From Ruminococcus sp. (lineage in GTDB: Bacteria; Bacillota; Clostridia; Oscillospirales; Ruminococcaceae): a stretch of 64,000 nt of DNA. Both the position numbers and the translations under genes were made by a program. The DNA is taken from the NCBI GenBank assembly GCA_015066745.1, contig SVNW01000001.1, positions 1 through 64,000 on the forward strand. The letters are read 5' to 3'. The notes beneath the pieces were generated by a model that was given only the letters and a program-made list of their open reading frames with translations, ran no database searches and was not told the origin of the DNA. Shown in pieces: positions 36,412-46,120 of this stretch. How positions within the stretch are numbered: the stretch's first letter is position 1; each line of letters begins with the position of its first letter.

Positions 36412-36951
36412 TTATTCTACCTGTCTTCCAAGAAACTGAGATGCTGCCTGAATGAGTGAGATCTGCAATTCTGAAGCTGTCTTTATGTTTCCTTCTTCTA
36501 AAAATGCAACTGCACCTGTAACATCTCCTGATGATATTATCGGTGCACAGGCTATTGCAGGCTTGTCTATACCTTCAACCGGGAGAACATTGTGACTGTC
36601 ACTTTCGGTCTTAAAATAATTCTTTCTGCTCTCAATGATATCTTCAAGAGCAGGAGAAACACGTCTTTCGTTAAATTCTTTCTTTGAAACACCTGAAACT
36701 GCAACAACATGATCTCTGTCGAAAATAACAACAGGACAACCTGCGAGTTTTCCCATTATATCTGCAACCTGAGTCGCATTTTCGGACATTTCACTTATAG
36801 CAGAATATTTTTTGAAGATAACTTCGCCGTCATTGCTTGTGTATATTTCGAGAGGATCTCCCTCACGTATTCTCATAGTGCGTCTGATTTCTTTAGGGAT
36901 AACGACCCTTCCAAGATCGTCTATTCTTCTGACAATACCGGTAGCTTTCAT
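36412..36951 (-). CDS. spoVT: stage V sporulation regulator SpoVT (AbrB family)
   Basis: A 179-residue transcription factor. The AbrB-type DNA-binding domain (MKATGIVRRIDDLGRVVIPK, IRREGD-like stretch) occupies 1-52 and a GAF-like domain follows (about 60-178). Length and arrangement match B. subtilis SpoVT, which tunes forespore gene expression late in sporulation. Its presence suggests a sporulation-capable or ancestrally sporulating host. The - strand leader has a GGAGGT-like site. Confidence 0.92.
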   Translation of the reverse strand: MKATGIVRRIDDLGRVVIPKEIRRTMRIREGDPLEIYTSNDGEVIFKKYSAISEMSENATQVADIMGKLAGCPVVIFDRDHVVAVSGVSKKEFNERRVSPALEDIIESRKNYFKTESDSHNVLPVEGIDKPAIACAPIISSGDVTGAVAFLEEGNIKTASELQISLIQAASQFLGRQVE

Positions 36952-37137
36952 TTTGAAATACCTCCATATATAACTTAATTTTTTTGAATTTTTTCTGCCT
37001 GCTTTTTTATTGTCTGCATTTTGTGTTAATAATATACAAACAAATATATAAAAAATTAAATTAAGGATTTTTCGCTTCTAAAATAAATTTTCGTAAATAA
37101 TATATGCTTTACAAATTTTATACGAATGTAATCGCAA

Positions 37138-37224
37138 TTATAAGAAAAAATATAATTTTATAAGAAAATTATGCGAAAAACTATGCGAAATTCACTTGAC
37201 ATTTTCTTATAAAATTCTTATAAT
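37138..37224 (+). promoter_or_regulatory. consensus promoter loaded with operator-like repeats
   Basis: TTGACA (37196-37201), 17 bases, TATAAT (37219-37224). TTATAAGAAAA occurs at 37138-37148 and 37158-37168, exactly 20 bases apart, and its inverse TTTTCTTATAA fills the spacer at 37202-37212. TATGCGAAA is also repeated (37170-37178, 37182-37190). The arrangement suggests tight repression or autoregulation of the AlbA_2 gene. Confidence 0.72.
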
Positions 37225-37246
37225 TTAAATAGTGGGAGGCGATATT

Positions 37247-38692
37247 ATGCTTGAGCAAGAACTTTATGAACTTGTAAAAAAAATACAATTACAACAATGT
37301 GAGAGTAATTATATAGAACTTAAAGCGGCTGCGGAGGGTTGTCCGAAAATCACAGATACGTTGTCTGCATTTTCAAATCAGCCGGGAGGCGGAAAGATTC
37401 TGTTTGGTGTAGACGAGCGACAGAATTATACGGTTTGTGGTGTCTATGATGCTGCAGATTTACAAAAAAAGATTATGGAGCAGAGTTTACAGATGGAACC
37501 GGAGGTACGTCCGCTCTGCACGGTTACTTTAATCGATGGTAAAACTGTGGTTTGTGCTGAAATTCAAGAAATTGATCACTTTTCAAAGCCATGTTTTTAT
37601 AAAGGTAAAGGCAGATTAAAAGGGTCATATATACGTGTTGCAGATGGCGACAGATTAATGACAGAATATGAAGTTTACAGTTATGAAGCATTTAAACAAA
37701 AATTGCAGGACGAGTTGCGTGATGTACCAAGAGCAAAGAAAAAACATCTTATAACAACAGATTTTGCAAAATATATATTGGAACTAAAAAGTAAGAAACC
37801 TAATTTTGCAAACTTATCTGACGAAATACTTTGCGATCTGCAGGGGTTTACTAATGAGGGAACACCAACACTTGCTGGAATTATGTTGTTTTCGCTTTAT
37901 CCGCAAACGTTTTTTCCACAACTTTGCATTACAGCTGTTTCTGTTCCGGGAACAGAAATGAGCGTGACAGGAGCTGTTGGAGAACGTTTTATAGATAGCA
38001 AAAAAATTGAAGGTACAATTCCTCAAATGATTGTGGATACAATGAATTTCATCCGTAAAAATATGAAAGAAGCAACTATTATTGATCCTGTAACCGGTAA
38101 AAGAACAGACCGAACAGAATATCCTATAGTTGCAATAAGAGAGCTTGTAATCAATTCACTTGTACATCGGGATTACAGCGTTCATACAGAATCTACTCCC
38201 ATTACTATAAGAATGTATAGTGACAGAATGGAAATTGAAAATCCCGGAGGTTTGTATGGCCGTATGACAATTGATCGTTTGGGACAAGTATCTGCTGATA
38301 CCAGAAATCCATTTATTGCAAACGCATTAGAAATTATCGGAGAAACCGAAAATCGTTATAGCGGTATTCCTACTGTCATTCACGCAATGAAGGAATATGG
38401 TCTCCCGGCACCGGTGTTTGTTGATGACCGTGGTGTATTCCGAGTGACTCTGTATAACAAAATATCTAATACGCTTGTGCCGGAAGATGATGAAACAAAA
38501 GAAATATTAGCGTTTTGTACACAGCCTAAAAGTCGTGCTGAACTGGAAATACTGTTTTCAGATCGTATGACTATCGCTTATGTCATGACAAAATATATTC
38601 ATCCTTTAGTAGAAAGCGGAATGCTTCGACTGACAATTCCAGAAAAACCTAAAAGTAAAAAACAGAAGTATGTAACAGCAAAATTTTCTTGA
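37247..38692 (+). CDS. AlbA_2 (Schlafen-like) and HATPase_c_4 protein
   Basis: 481 residues from ATG 37247, 7 bases after GGGAGG (the frame is open from a GTG at 37232). N-terminal AlbA_2 domain about 10-130 (SNYIELKAAAEGCPKITDTL, NQPGGGKILFGVDE), then a GHKL-ATPase-like C-domain with RELVINSLVHRDYS and MEIENPGGLYGRMT, and a winged-helix tail. Such proteins are often called transcriptional regulators or accessory ATPases of mobile and defence loci; the biochemical role is unproven. Its promoter carries repeats that could be its own sites. A second, different member lies at 60975. Confidence 0.85.
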   Translation: MLEQELYELVKKIQLQQCESNYIELKAAAEGCPKITDTLSAFSNQPGGGKILFGVDERQNYTVCGVYDAADLQKKIMEQSLQMEPEVRPLCTVTLIDGKTVVCAEIQEIDHFSKPCFYKGKGRLKGSYIRVADGDRLMTEYEVYSYEAFKQKLQDELRDVPRAKKKHLITTDFAKYILELKSKKPNFANLSDEILCDLQGFTNEGTPTLAGIMLFSLYPQTFFPQLCITAVSVPGTEMSVTGAVGERFIDSKKIEGTIPQMIVDTMNFIRKNMKEATIIDPVTGKRTDRTEYPIVAIRELVINSLVHRDYSVHTESTPITIRMYSDRMEIENPGGLYGRMTIDRLGQVSADTRNPFIANALEIIGETENRYSGIPTVIHAMKEYGLPAPVFVDDRGVFRVTLYNKISNTLVPEDDETKEILAFCTQPKSRAELEILFSDRMTIAYVMTKYIHPLVESGMLRLTIPEKPKSKKQKYVTAKFS

Positions 38693-38753
38693 TTTCACCA
38701 TAAGAAAGTAGTATAATATTTACAATAAATCAAATACATAAAGGAGTAGCGCT

Positions 38754-39359
38754 ATGATACTCGAAAATAAGCTTGGAATAACAAATCCTGCTGAGCTTGC
38801 ACGAGAGGAAGAACGTATCAGTAAGAAAAATGCCATCAGACTTTTTGAAAGTGGATATCTTGATACGTTTAAAGCAGGTACTTTTAAGACTCTTTCTGAA
38901 ATACACCGTGTAATGTTTGAGGATATTTATGATTTTGCAGGGAAGATACGTAATGTAAATATCGCAAAAAGCAATTTCAGATTTGCACCTGTAATGTATC
39001 TTGAAGTTGCGCTTGATCATATTGATAAGATGCCACAGTCTAATTTTGATGAAATAGTGGAAAAGTATGTTGAGATGAATGTAGCACACCCTTTTCGTGA
39101 AGGTAATGGCCGAAGCGGAAGGATATGGCTTGATCACATGTTGCGTTCTGAACTTCATATGGTTATTGACTGGAGTTGTGTAGATAAAGAAGATTATCTT
39201 CTTGCTATGGAACGCAGTCCTGTGAGAGATATTGAAATAAAATACGTTCTTAAAAATGCTCTTACCGATAAAATCAATGATCGTGAAATGTACATGAAAG
39301 GTATCGATACAAGCTACTATTATGAAGGCTATACTACATATAAATCAAGCGAATTATAA
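38754..39359 (+). CDS. Fic-domain AMP transferase, class III self-inhibited
   Basis: A 201-residue Fic protein. The active loop HPFREGNGRSGR (112-123) is complete. The C-terminal helix ends with SYYYEG (S187 to G192), which matches the class III inhibitory motif [S/T]xxxE[G/N]; the Glu blocks productive ATP binding until relieved by autophosphorylation or oligomer changes, as established for the Neisseria enzyme. So it needs no separate antitoxin, and none is seen. It would add AMP to a target protein such as gyrase. It starts 61 bases after the AlbA_2 gene and may share its transcript. Confidence 0.9.
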   Translation: MILENKLGITNPAELAREEERISKKNAIRLFESGYLDTFKAGTFKTLSEIHRVMFEDIYDFAGKIRNVNIAKSNFRFAPVMYLEVALDHIDKMPQSNFDEIVEKYVEMNVAHPFREGNGRSGRIWLDHMLRSELHMVIDWSCVDKEDYLLAMERSPVRDIEIKYVLKNALTDKINDREMYMKGIDTSYYYEGYTTYKSSEL

Positions 39360-39485
39360 TCATTGAAAATAGGTTTAATAAATCAGACAGATTTTCAATG
39401 CAAATAATAGATCAGATTCATGAAAGGTGGTATCGTTATGTGTGGAATGTTATCCAATTAAAATCATAATAATTGGAGGTAAAAA

Positions 39486-39959
39486 ATGAATTATAATATC
39501 AGAAAAATCCGTGAGGACGAATACAATCTTTTAGATGATTTCATATATGAGGCAATTTTTATTCCCGATGGTGTAGAGCCACCGCCAAAGTCTATTATTT
39601 ATCAGCCTGATTTGCAGGTATATGTTAAAGATTTTGGACAGGAAAAAGATGATATATGTTTTGTGGCAGAAGTCAACGGAACGGTTATCGGTGCGGTATG
39701 GGTACGTGATATGAACGATTACGGACATATAGCCGATGGTGTGCCTTCTTTTGCTATCTCACTTTATAAGGAGTATCGCAACTTTGGAATAGGCACAGAA
39801 CTTATGAAAACTATGCTTGCAGAGTTAAAGAGAAAAGGTTACAAAAGTTCCTCGCTTGCTGTCCAGAAAGCAAACTATGCCGTGAAAATGTATAAAAAGG
39901 TCGGTTTTGTCGTTATTGATGAAAATGAAGAAGAATACATAATGGTCTGCAAATTTTAA
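39486..39959 (+). CDS. GNAT family acetyltransferase
   Basis: A 157-residue N-acetyltransferase: N-terminal strand YNIRKIREDEYNLLDDF, then SLYKEYRNFGIGTELMKTML, where NFGIGT is the acetyl-CoA pyrophosphate loop (Q/RxxGxG/A), and NYAVKMYKKVGF at the C-terminus. Substrate unknown. GGAGG lies 8 bases before the ATG. It is unrelated in detail to the severed GNAT at the left end. The 126 bases before it hold a short micro-frame (39438) without support. Confidence 0.88.
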   Translation: MNYNIRKIREDEYNLLDDFIYEAIFIPDGVEPPPKSIIYQPDLQVYVKDFGQEKDDICFVAEVNGTVIGAVWVRDMNDYGHIADGVPSFAISLYKEYRNFGIGTELMKTMLAELKRKGYKSSSLAVQKANYAVKMYKKVGFVVIDENEEEYIMVCKF

Positions 39960-40111
39960 AACTATATAAAAAAGTTCAACCCGTCATCAATCAAGGTGGC
40001 GGGTATTTGGTGAGATTTTCTATAATATTACTTGACAATCTCTTTGGCGAGGAATATAATAAAGAATAAACAAGCACTGAAAATATCGGTGAAAAGAAAG
40101 GATAATGGATT

Positions 40112-40849
40112 ATGTACAGATTTGATGTAAAAGATGCTACAGAAAAATGTGTTGCGTGGATAAGAGAATGGTTTGAAGAAAACGGTAAGGGTTGTAATGC
40201 CGTTGTAGGAATATCAGGCGGAAAGGACAGTTCTGTTGTGGCGGCTCTTTGCTGTAAGGCACTCGGTAAAGAAAGAGTTATCGGAGTAATGATGCCACAG
40301 GGTGAACAATTCGATATAGATTACTCAATTGATTTATGCAAATCACTCGAAATAGAAAATATAACAGTAAATATCAAAGATGCAATTGACGGGATATATA
40401 AAAATCTTGATGGAAAAATAGATATATCACAGCAGACAAAATTCAATCTCCCTGCAAGAGTGCGTATGTCTGTTCTGTATGCAGTTTCGCAGTCTAAAAA
40501 CGGACGAGTGGCAAATACCTGTAACTTGTCAGAAGACTGGGTAGGTTATTCAACACGTTACGGCGATGCGGCAGGAGATTTTAGTCCGTTGTCATGCTTT
40601 ACGGTAGCAGAGGTAAAAGCAATAGGCAGAGAACTCGGACTTGATGAAAAATTTATCGAGAAACCGCCTATTGACGGCCTTTGCGGAAAGACAGACGAAG
40701 ACAATCTTGGCTTTACTTACGAAACACTTGATAAATATATAAGAGAAGGCATAGAACCCGATAAGGAAATCAAGAAAAAAATAGATGATATGCATAAGAA
40801 AAATCTGTTTAAATTGCAACTCATGCCGACATTTAAATACTTTGATTAA
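40112..40849 (+). CDS. nadE: ammonia-dependent NAD(+) synthetase
   Basis: A 245-residue enzyme that amidates nicotinate adenine dinucleotide. The PP-loop SGGKDSSVVAA (about 35-45), FNLPARVRMSVLYAVSQ and ANTCNLSEDWVGYSTRYGD are conserved. No glutaminase domain is present, so ammonia is the nitrogen source. Full length. An AAAGGAT site precedes the ATG. Monocistronic by context. Confidence 0.93.
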   Translation: MYRFDVKDATEKCVAWIREWFEENGKGCNAVVGISGGKDSSVVAALCCKALGKERVIGVMMPQGEQFDIDYSIDLCKSLEIENITVNIKDAIDGIYKNLDGKIDISQQTKFNLPARVRMSVLYAVSQSKNGRVANTCNLSEDWVGYSTRYGDAAGDFSPLSCFTVAEVKAIGRELGLDEKFIEKPPIDGLCGKTDEDNLGFTYETLDKYIREGIEPDKEIKKKIDDMHKKNLFKLQLMPTFKYFD

Positions 40850-40985
40850 ATCGGGAATTAAATAGGCTTAAAATATATATTTTTTTACCGAAAATTATTT
40901 TTCCTATATCAATCGTAATATATTTATGATATAATATCCTTGAATGATAGCTATATTTCAAAGTATGTGAAAAGGAAGAATGTTT

Positions 40986-43043
40986 ATGAAAAAAATTCGA
41001 TTGATGTCAATGGCACTTGCTTGTCTGGTTGCAGTATCTGCATTTGGTTACACAGGTGAAAACATGAAGAAAAACAGTAAGGTAACCGCTGAAGAATCAA
41101 CAGATAACTGGGTACTTACCTGGTCTGACGAATTTGAAGGCGATACACTGGATATGACCAAGTGGACTTATGATATCGGTAACTGGAAACTTGATGAAAA
41201 GGGAAACTATGAAACATCGGGCTGGGGGAATAATGAACAGGAGTTTTATACTGATAAAAATACTGTTATAAGTGACGGTACACTGAAAATTCAGGCTAAA
41301 AAAGAAAACTATACCGACCCTGTTCAGGGTACATATGAATATACTTCATCAAAACTTATCACACAAAATAAGTTTTCGGTATGCTACGGAAAAATAGATA
41401 TACGTGCAAGAGTCGATTCGGGAAAATCTCTATGGCCTGCACTCTGGATGCTTCCTGAAGATTCTGTTTACGGCAAATGGGCAGCTTCAGGAGAAATAGA
41501 TATCATGGAGGGTTGGGGAAGTACCCCCGAAAAAATATGCGGTACAATACACTTTGGTGATACATGGCCCGGAAATACATACCTTACAAATGAATACCAT
41601 TTTGAAAACGGTGATTCTACTGAGAACTGGCATGTTTACAGTATAGAGTGGGAAGAAGGCGAGATCAGATGGTATGTTGACGGTGAGCTTTACAGCACAC
41701 AAAATGCGTGGAGTTCAAACGGAAGAGATTTTCCTGCACCTTTTGACCAGAATTTTTATCTTATTCTCAATCTTGCAGTAGGCGGTCATTTTGACGGTGT
41801 AGATGGAATACACGCAGATCCGTCAATATTTGCAGATGGTCCAAAGGAGCTGGAAGTAGACTATGTAAGAGTATATCAGAAAGACGGTATCACACATACA
41901 CCGTCAGCACCGTCACAAGTGGCTATGAAAGGCTACTTCATGGAAGGCGGTCAGGGTCTTCTCTCAAATACAGATTCGGGAACTACTGTCAGCATTTCTG
42001 AAGTCGGAACTCAGCAGTACAGTGCAATGGCGACACTTGAAAATATTGATGTAAAAAAAGGAAAGACATACGAACTTGACTTTGATGTAATTTCAACTGC
42101 AAAGCGTCCAATGATAGTAACAGCGGAAAATGCGGTATATGACAGATTTCTTGAAAAAGAAGTTACTGTAAACGGAACAAATACACATTATCATTATGAG
42201 TGTACATTTGAAAATGATGAGAAGATAGACTTGAAGTTCCAGCTTGGAAATATAGGTGATGCATCAGCAGTCGGCGCACATGATGTAGTTATTTCAAATC
42301 TTAAATGGACTGACCCTGATGCTCCGGTTACAGAACCTCCTGTTACCCAGAAACCTGTAAACACTCAGATACCTCTGAAATCATACTTTATGGAAGGCGG
42401 AAATGGTGTACTGCTAAATTCTTTTGAAGGTACAACCATGAACATTGCAGAAGTCGGAACACAGACATACAGCGCAATGGCGGCACTTGAAAATATAAGT
42501 GTAAAGAAGGACGTAAAGTATACGCTTGATTTTGACATCTATTCAGACAAAGACAGAGCAGTAAATGTAACAGTAGAAAATTCTGTTTACGACAGATACT
42601 TTGATAAGACACTTTCGCTTACAGGTGAAGCAGTACACTATCATTATGACTGCACATTTGAAAAAGATGATATAGTTGACGTAAAGTTTCTTCTCGGAAA
42701 TATAGAAAATGCTTCATCTCTCGGTGCGCATAAAGTAGTTATTTCAAATCTGAAATGGTCAGAGGAAAAAACAGAGCCGTTGGTAACAACTATAACATCG
42801 GCAACAGAAGATACAACTGTATCAGACAAAGCTGATACATACAAGACAGGTGACCTTAACGGAGACGGAAGTACTGACCTTACTGATCTCACCAATCTTT
42901 CATTGTACCTTCTCGGAGATAAAAAATTTGATGATGTTCAGAAAAAACTGGCAGATGTAAATGCAGATACGATAGTAGATATCGCAGATCTTGCACATTA
43001 TAAGCAATATGTTTCTAAAGATAATGTTGTTCTTGGAAAATAA
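40986..43043 (+). CDS. secreted GH16 beta-glucanase with two repeated binding modules and dockerin
   Basis: 685 residues from ATG 40986, which has GGAAG at proper spacing (ATG 40980 is too close). Signal peptide about 1-20; GH16 domain about 40-298 with EIDIME (catalytic E170, D172, E175); two homologous ~130-residue modules (about 313-441 and 463-592) that look like CBM4/9-type binding domains, joined by a Pro/Thr linker; dockerin 622-684 with loops DLNGDGSTDLTD and DVNADTIVDIAD. The GH16 has WGNNEQEFYT and WPALWMLP, typical of laminarinases and lichenases. It would cut beta-1,3(1,4)-glucan outside the cell. Confidence 0.92.
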   Translation: MKKIRLMSMALACLVAVSAFGYTGENMKKNSKVTAEESTDNWVLTWSDEFEGDTLDMTKWTYDIGNWKLDEKGNYETSGWGNNEQEFYTDKNTVISDGTLKIQAKKENYTDPVQGTYEYTSSKLITQNKFSVCYGKIDIRARVDSGKSLWPALWMLPEDSVYGKWAASGEIDIMEGWGSTPEKICGTIHFGDTWPGNTYLTNEYHFENGDSTENWHVYSIEWEEGEIRWYVDGELYSTQNAWSSNGRDFPAPFDQNFYLILNLAVGGHFDGVDGIHADPSIFADGPKELEVDYVRVYQKDGITHTPSAPSQVAMKGYFMEGGQGLLSNTDSGTTVSISEVGTQQYSAMATLENIDVKKGKTYELDFDVISTAKRPMIVTAENAVYDRFLEKEVTVNGTNTHYHYECTFENDEKIDLKFQLGNIGDASAVGAHDVVISNLKWTDPDAPVTEPPVTQKPVNTQIPLKSYFMEGGNGVLLNSFEGTTMNIAEVGTQTYSAMAALENISVKKDVKYTLDFDIYSDKDRAVNVTVENSVYDRYFDKTLSLTGEAVHYHYDCTFEKDDIVDVKFLLGNIENASSLGAHKVVISNLKWSEEKTEPLVTTITSATEDTTVSDKADTYKTGDLNGDGSTDLTDLTNLSLYLLGDKKFDDVQKKLADVNADTIVDIADLAHYKQYVSKDNVVLGK

Positions 43044-43050
43044 AACAGAT

Positions 43051-43085
43051 GCAGGGCAGAAAATTTTTGCCCTGCGTTTTTTCTT
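43051..43085 (+). terminator. intrinsic terminator of the GH16 gene
   Basis: GCAGGGCA (43051-43058) pairs with TGCCCTGC (43068-43075), followed by GTTTTTTCTT. Confidence 0.88.
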
Positions 43086-43127
43086 CTTAAAATAGCAACA
43101 ATATTCATACAATATTTTAAAAATGTG

Positions 43128-43156
43128 TTGACAAATTGGTGATAATATACTATAAT
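43128..43156 (+). promoter_or_regulatory. consensus sigma-A promoter
   Basis: TTGACA (43128-43133), 17 bases, TATAAT (43151-43156), ahead of the cytidylate-kinase-like gene. Confidence 0.85.
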
Positions 43157-43191
43157 ATAATATATTATTTTAAGAAGGAGGCATGTTTTCT

Positions 43192-43797
43192 ATGGGTAAA
43201 ACTAACATAATTACTATAGGAAGGGAATACGCCAGCGGTGGTCGGGAAATTGGAAAGCTTGTAGCGGAAACGATGGGTGTACCATTTTATAATAAGGAAA
43301 TTTTGCATATGGCGGCAGAAAATCTGAAGATGTCTGCTGAAGATGTGAAGTTTGCTGATGAAACAGCTGCAAGCAGTCTGCTCTACAGTATGTCGCTGAT
43401 GAGTAATCTTAGTACATCTGTATCTCTACCAATAAACGACAGAATATTTATCGAAGAACGAGAAGTTATAAAAACATTAGCACAAAATGGTCCATGCGTT
43501 ATAGTAGGAAGATGTGCCGATAATATTCTTAAGGAAATACGTGATGACGTGCTGAATGTATTTATATATGCTGACAGTGAGTTCAGGGTAAAAAGAGCAA
43601 TAGATGAATATGGCGAAAATCCAGATGATGTTTATGCTGTATTAAGAAAACATGATAAAAAAAGGTCAACATATTATAATCTCAACACCGGTCAGAAGTG
43701 GGGCGCAAAGGACAACTATGACATCTGTCTTAACAGCGCAAATATCGGAATAGAAATGTGTGCAAAGCTTATTGTAAAGCTTGCATCTGAATCATGA
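43192..43797 (+). CDS. cytidylate kinase-like protein
   Basis: 201 residues from ATG 43192, 10 bases after GGAGG; an in-frame ATG at 43183 abuts the ribosome site. The P-loop region is TIGREYASGGREIGKLVAE, the form seen in the Cytidylate_kin2 family, followed by VPFYNKEILHMAAE and a later GRCADNIL. It phosphorylates a nucleotide or small substrate; a true CMP kinase is usually longer at the N-terminus (CMP-binding part), so the substrate is uncertain. Monocistronic between a promoter and a terminator. Confidence 0.86.
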   Translation: MGKTNIITIGREYASGGREIGKLVAETMGVPFYNKEILHMAAENLKMSAEDVKFADETAASSLLYSMSLMSNLSTSVSLPINDRIFIEEREVIKTLAQNGPCVIVGRCADNILKEIRDDVLNVFIYADSEFRVKRAIDEYGENPDDVYAVLRKHDKKRSTYYNLNTGQKWGAKDNYDICLNSANIGIEMCAKLIVKLASES

Positions 43798-43806
43798 TTA
43801 TATAAA

Positions 43807-43845
43807 ACAAAAATTCCTGTAGTTTGAACTTACAGGAATTTTTGT
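43807..43845. terminator. bidirectional intrinsic terminator
   Basis: ACAAAAATTCCTGTA pairs with TACAGGAATTTTTGT over a 9-base loop, between the convergent kinase-like gene and typA. Confidence 0.85.
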
Positions 43846-43888
43846 TTTGTGTTTTTATAAATAATTTGGTTTTTAGTAAATATCTTAA

Positions 43889-45709
43889 TTAACCTTTAGC
43901 CTTTGTCTTAGCTCTGAGGGTATTTGAAAGAATTCTTTTTCTTATTCTTATGTTTTTAGGAGTGATTTCAAGCAATTCATCGTCAGCAAGGAATTCAAGA
44001 CTTTCTTCAAGGCTGAGTTTTCTTGGCGGGATAAGTCTTAAAGCGTCATCGCTTCCGCTTGCACGTGTATTTGTGAGATGTTTCTTCTTACATACGTTTA
44101 CTACGAGGTCTTCAGACTTAGGAGATACACCAACGATCATACCTTCGTAAACAGGAGTACCTGCTTCAATAAAGAGAGAGCCTCTTTCCTGTGCGTTGAA
44201 AAGTCCGTATGTTACAGCGTCACCTGTTTCAAATGAAATAAGTGAACCGCTCTTTCTTCTTGAGATATCACCTTTATATTTTTCATATCCGTTGAAGATA
44301 CTGCTCATGATACCTTCGCCCTTTGTATCAGTAAGGAATTCGCTCTTGTATCCGAAAAGTCCTCTTGCAGGAACTGAAAATTCAAGACGCATTCTGCTTC
44401 CCTGTGGGTGCATAGTAAGCATTTCTGCTTTTCTTGTACCCATCTTTTCCATAACAGAACCAACGCATTCTTCAGGTACGTCTATAACCAGAAGTTCCAT
44501 AGGTTCGCAGATCTCTCCATCAATTTCTTTTAAAAGAACTCTTGGAGTGGAAACTGAAAGTTCATAGCCTTCACGACGCATATTTTCTATAAGTATAGAG
44601 AGGTGCATTTCGCCACGTCCGCAAACTGAAAAAGCGTCTGTATTTTCTGTTTCTGTAACTCTGAGTGAAACGTCCTTGAGGAGTTCTTTGAAGAGTCTGT
44701 CACGAAGCTGACGTGATGTTACGAACTTACCTTCTTTGCCTGCAAACGGGCTGTCGTTTACTGCGAATGTCATTTCTACTGTAGGTTCACTGATCTTTGC
44801 AACAGGGAGGGCCTTGAATTCAGCTGTAGCGTCGCAGACCGTATCGCCGATTGTGATATTTTCAATACCGCTTATCCATACTATATCGCCGACTGTAGCT
44901 GTTTCAACCGGTACTCTTTTGAGTTCCTGTATCTGAAGTACGCTTACGATTTTAGCGTTGTAAGGTTTCTTTGAATCAAAGTAGTCACCTACAGTAACGT
45001 TCTGACCAACTTTTACAGAACCGCTCTGGATACGTCCGATACCGATACGGCCTACGTATTCGTTGTAGTCTATTGAAGAGATGAGCATACTGAGGCTTTC
45101 GTTTTCATCGCCTTCAGGAGGGCAGATGTAGTCTATTATTGTATCAAAGAGAGGAGTGAGATCCTTGCCTTCTTCGTACTGGCTGAGAGATGCTGTACCG
45201 CTTCTGCCTGAACAGAAAAGTATAGGGCTTTCGAGCTGTTCATCGTTTGCGTCGAGATCGAGGAGAAGTTCAAGGACTTCATCACCGATTTCATCGAGTC
45301 TTGCATCAGGCTTGTCTATCTTGTTTACAACTATTATTATCTTATGTCCCATTTCAAGAGCTTTTGAAAGAACAAAACGTGTCTGAGGCATTGGACCTTC
45401 AGCAGCGTCAACGAGCAGAAGAACGCCGTCTACCATGTTGAGTACACGTTCAACTTCGCCACCAAAGTCAGCATGTCCAGGAGTGTCGATAATATTTATC
45501 TTTGTTCCGTTGTAGCATACAGAAGTGTTTTTTGCAAGGATTGTGATACCACGTTCTTTTTCGATATCATTGCTGTCCATTACTCTTTCTGAAACAGACT
45601 GGTTTTCTCTGAATGCGCCGCCTTGTTTTAACATTTCATCAACGAGTGTAGTTTTGCCATGGTCAACGTGAGCTATAATTGCGATATTTCTCAGATCGTT
45701 TCTTACCAT
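43889..45709 (-). CDS. typA: ribosome-associated GTPase TypA/BipA
   Basis: A 606-residue translational GTPase. G1 [10 protein letters not shown]2 ERGITI, G3 DTPGHADF and G4 NKIDKPDAR lie in the first ~135 residues, followed by EF-G-like domains II, III, V and the BipA-specific C-terminus. It assists 50S assembly and growth under stress. AGGAGG precedes the ATG. It is downstream, on the same strand, of the tRNA cluster but separated by a terminator. Confidence 0.97.
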   Translation of the reverse strand: MVRNDLRNIAIIAHVDHGKTTLVDEMLKQGGAFRENQSVSERVMDSNDIEKERGITILAKNTSVCYNGTKINIIDTPGHADFGGEVERVLNMVDGVLLLVDAAEGPMPQTRFVLSKALEMGHKIIIVVNKIDKPDARLDEIGDEVLELLLDLDANDEQLESPILFCSGRSGTASLSQYEEGKDLTPLFDTIIDYICPPEGDENESLSMLISSIDYNEYVGRIGIGRIQSGSVKVGQNVTVGDYFDSKKPYNAKIVSVLQIQELKRVPVETATVGDIVWISGIENITIGDTVCDATAEFKALPVAKISEPTVEMTFAVNDSPFAGKEGKFVTSRQLRDRLFKELLKDVSLRVTETENTDAFSVCGRGEMHLSILIENMRREGYELSVSTPRVLLKEIDGEICEPMELLVIDVPEECVGSVMEKMGTRKAEMLTMHPQGSRMRLEFSVPARGLFGYKSEFLTDTKGEGIMSSIFNGYEKYKGDISRRKSGSLISFETGDAVTYGLFNAQERGSLFIEAGTPVYEGMIVGVSPKSEDLVVNVCKKKHLTNTRASGSDDALRLIPPRKLSLEESLEFLADDELLEITPKNIRIRKRILSNTLRAKTKAKG

Positions 45710-45832
45710 AAATTTTTTCCTCCTAAAAATGGGCGAGTGAATCGGTTAAAATATTGAATTTTCAGCTATAAATACAATAAATTCTTTTGACATAAAAAAA
45801 CTATTGATTATATTGCTAAAAAAAATTTGCAT

Positions 45833-45863
45833 AAAAAATTTCCTACATCAAAAATGTAGGAAA
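45833..45863 (-). terminator. terminator of the tRNA cluster
   Basis: On the - strand TTTCCTACA pairs with TGTAGGAAA, then TTTTTT. It lies 10 bases past the tRNA-Tyr CCA. Confidence 0.85.
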
Positions 45864-45873
45864 CTCAAATTGT

Positions 45874-45958
45874 TGGTGGGAGAGGATGGATTCGAACCAT
45901 CGAAGCTGAAAGCAACAGATTTACAGTCTGCCCCCTTTGGCCACTCGGGAACTCTCCC
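45874..45958 (-). tRNA. tRNA-Tyr (GTA)
   Basis: An 85-base class II tRNA with a long variable arm; acceptor GGGAGAG/CTCTCCC, anticodon loop CTGTAAA (anticodon GTA), encoded CCA. Last in a four-tRNA group read from the - strand. Confidence 0.96.
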
Positions 45959-45974
45959 ATTATTATTTTTTTGA

Positions 45975-46047
45975 AGCTGGTGGACGGACTCGAACCCCCG
46001 ACCTGCTGATTACAAATCAGCTGCTCTACCAACTGAGCTACACCAGC
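45975..46047 (-). tRNA. tRNA-Thr (TGT), copy 1
   Basis: Acceptor GCTGGTG/CACCAGC, anticodon stem GCTGA/TCAGC with loop TTTGTAA (anticodon TGT). CCA not encoded. Identical to the copy at 46121. Confidence 0.96.
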
Positions 46048-46120
46048 ACAACAATTAGATTATATCATAATCTAAACTCTTTGTCAAGACTTTTTTGAAT
46101 TTTTTTAAGAATTTTTTTGA

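Noticed and set aside
38730..39158. 142-codon - strand frame
   Set aside because: Antisense to the Fic gene, whose motif is complete.
39438..39461. Seven-codon micro-frame with AAAGGTGG before the GNAT gene
   Set aside because: Too short to support, and no leader-peptide features such as a run of one amino acid or alternative hairpins.
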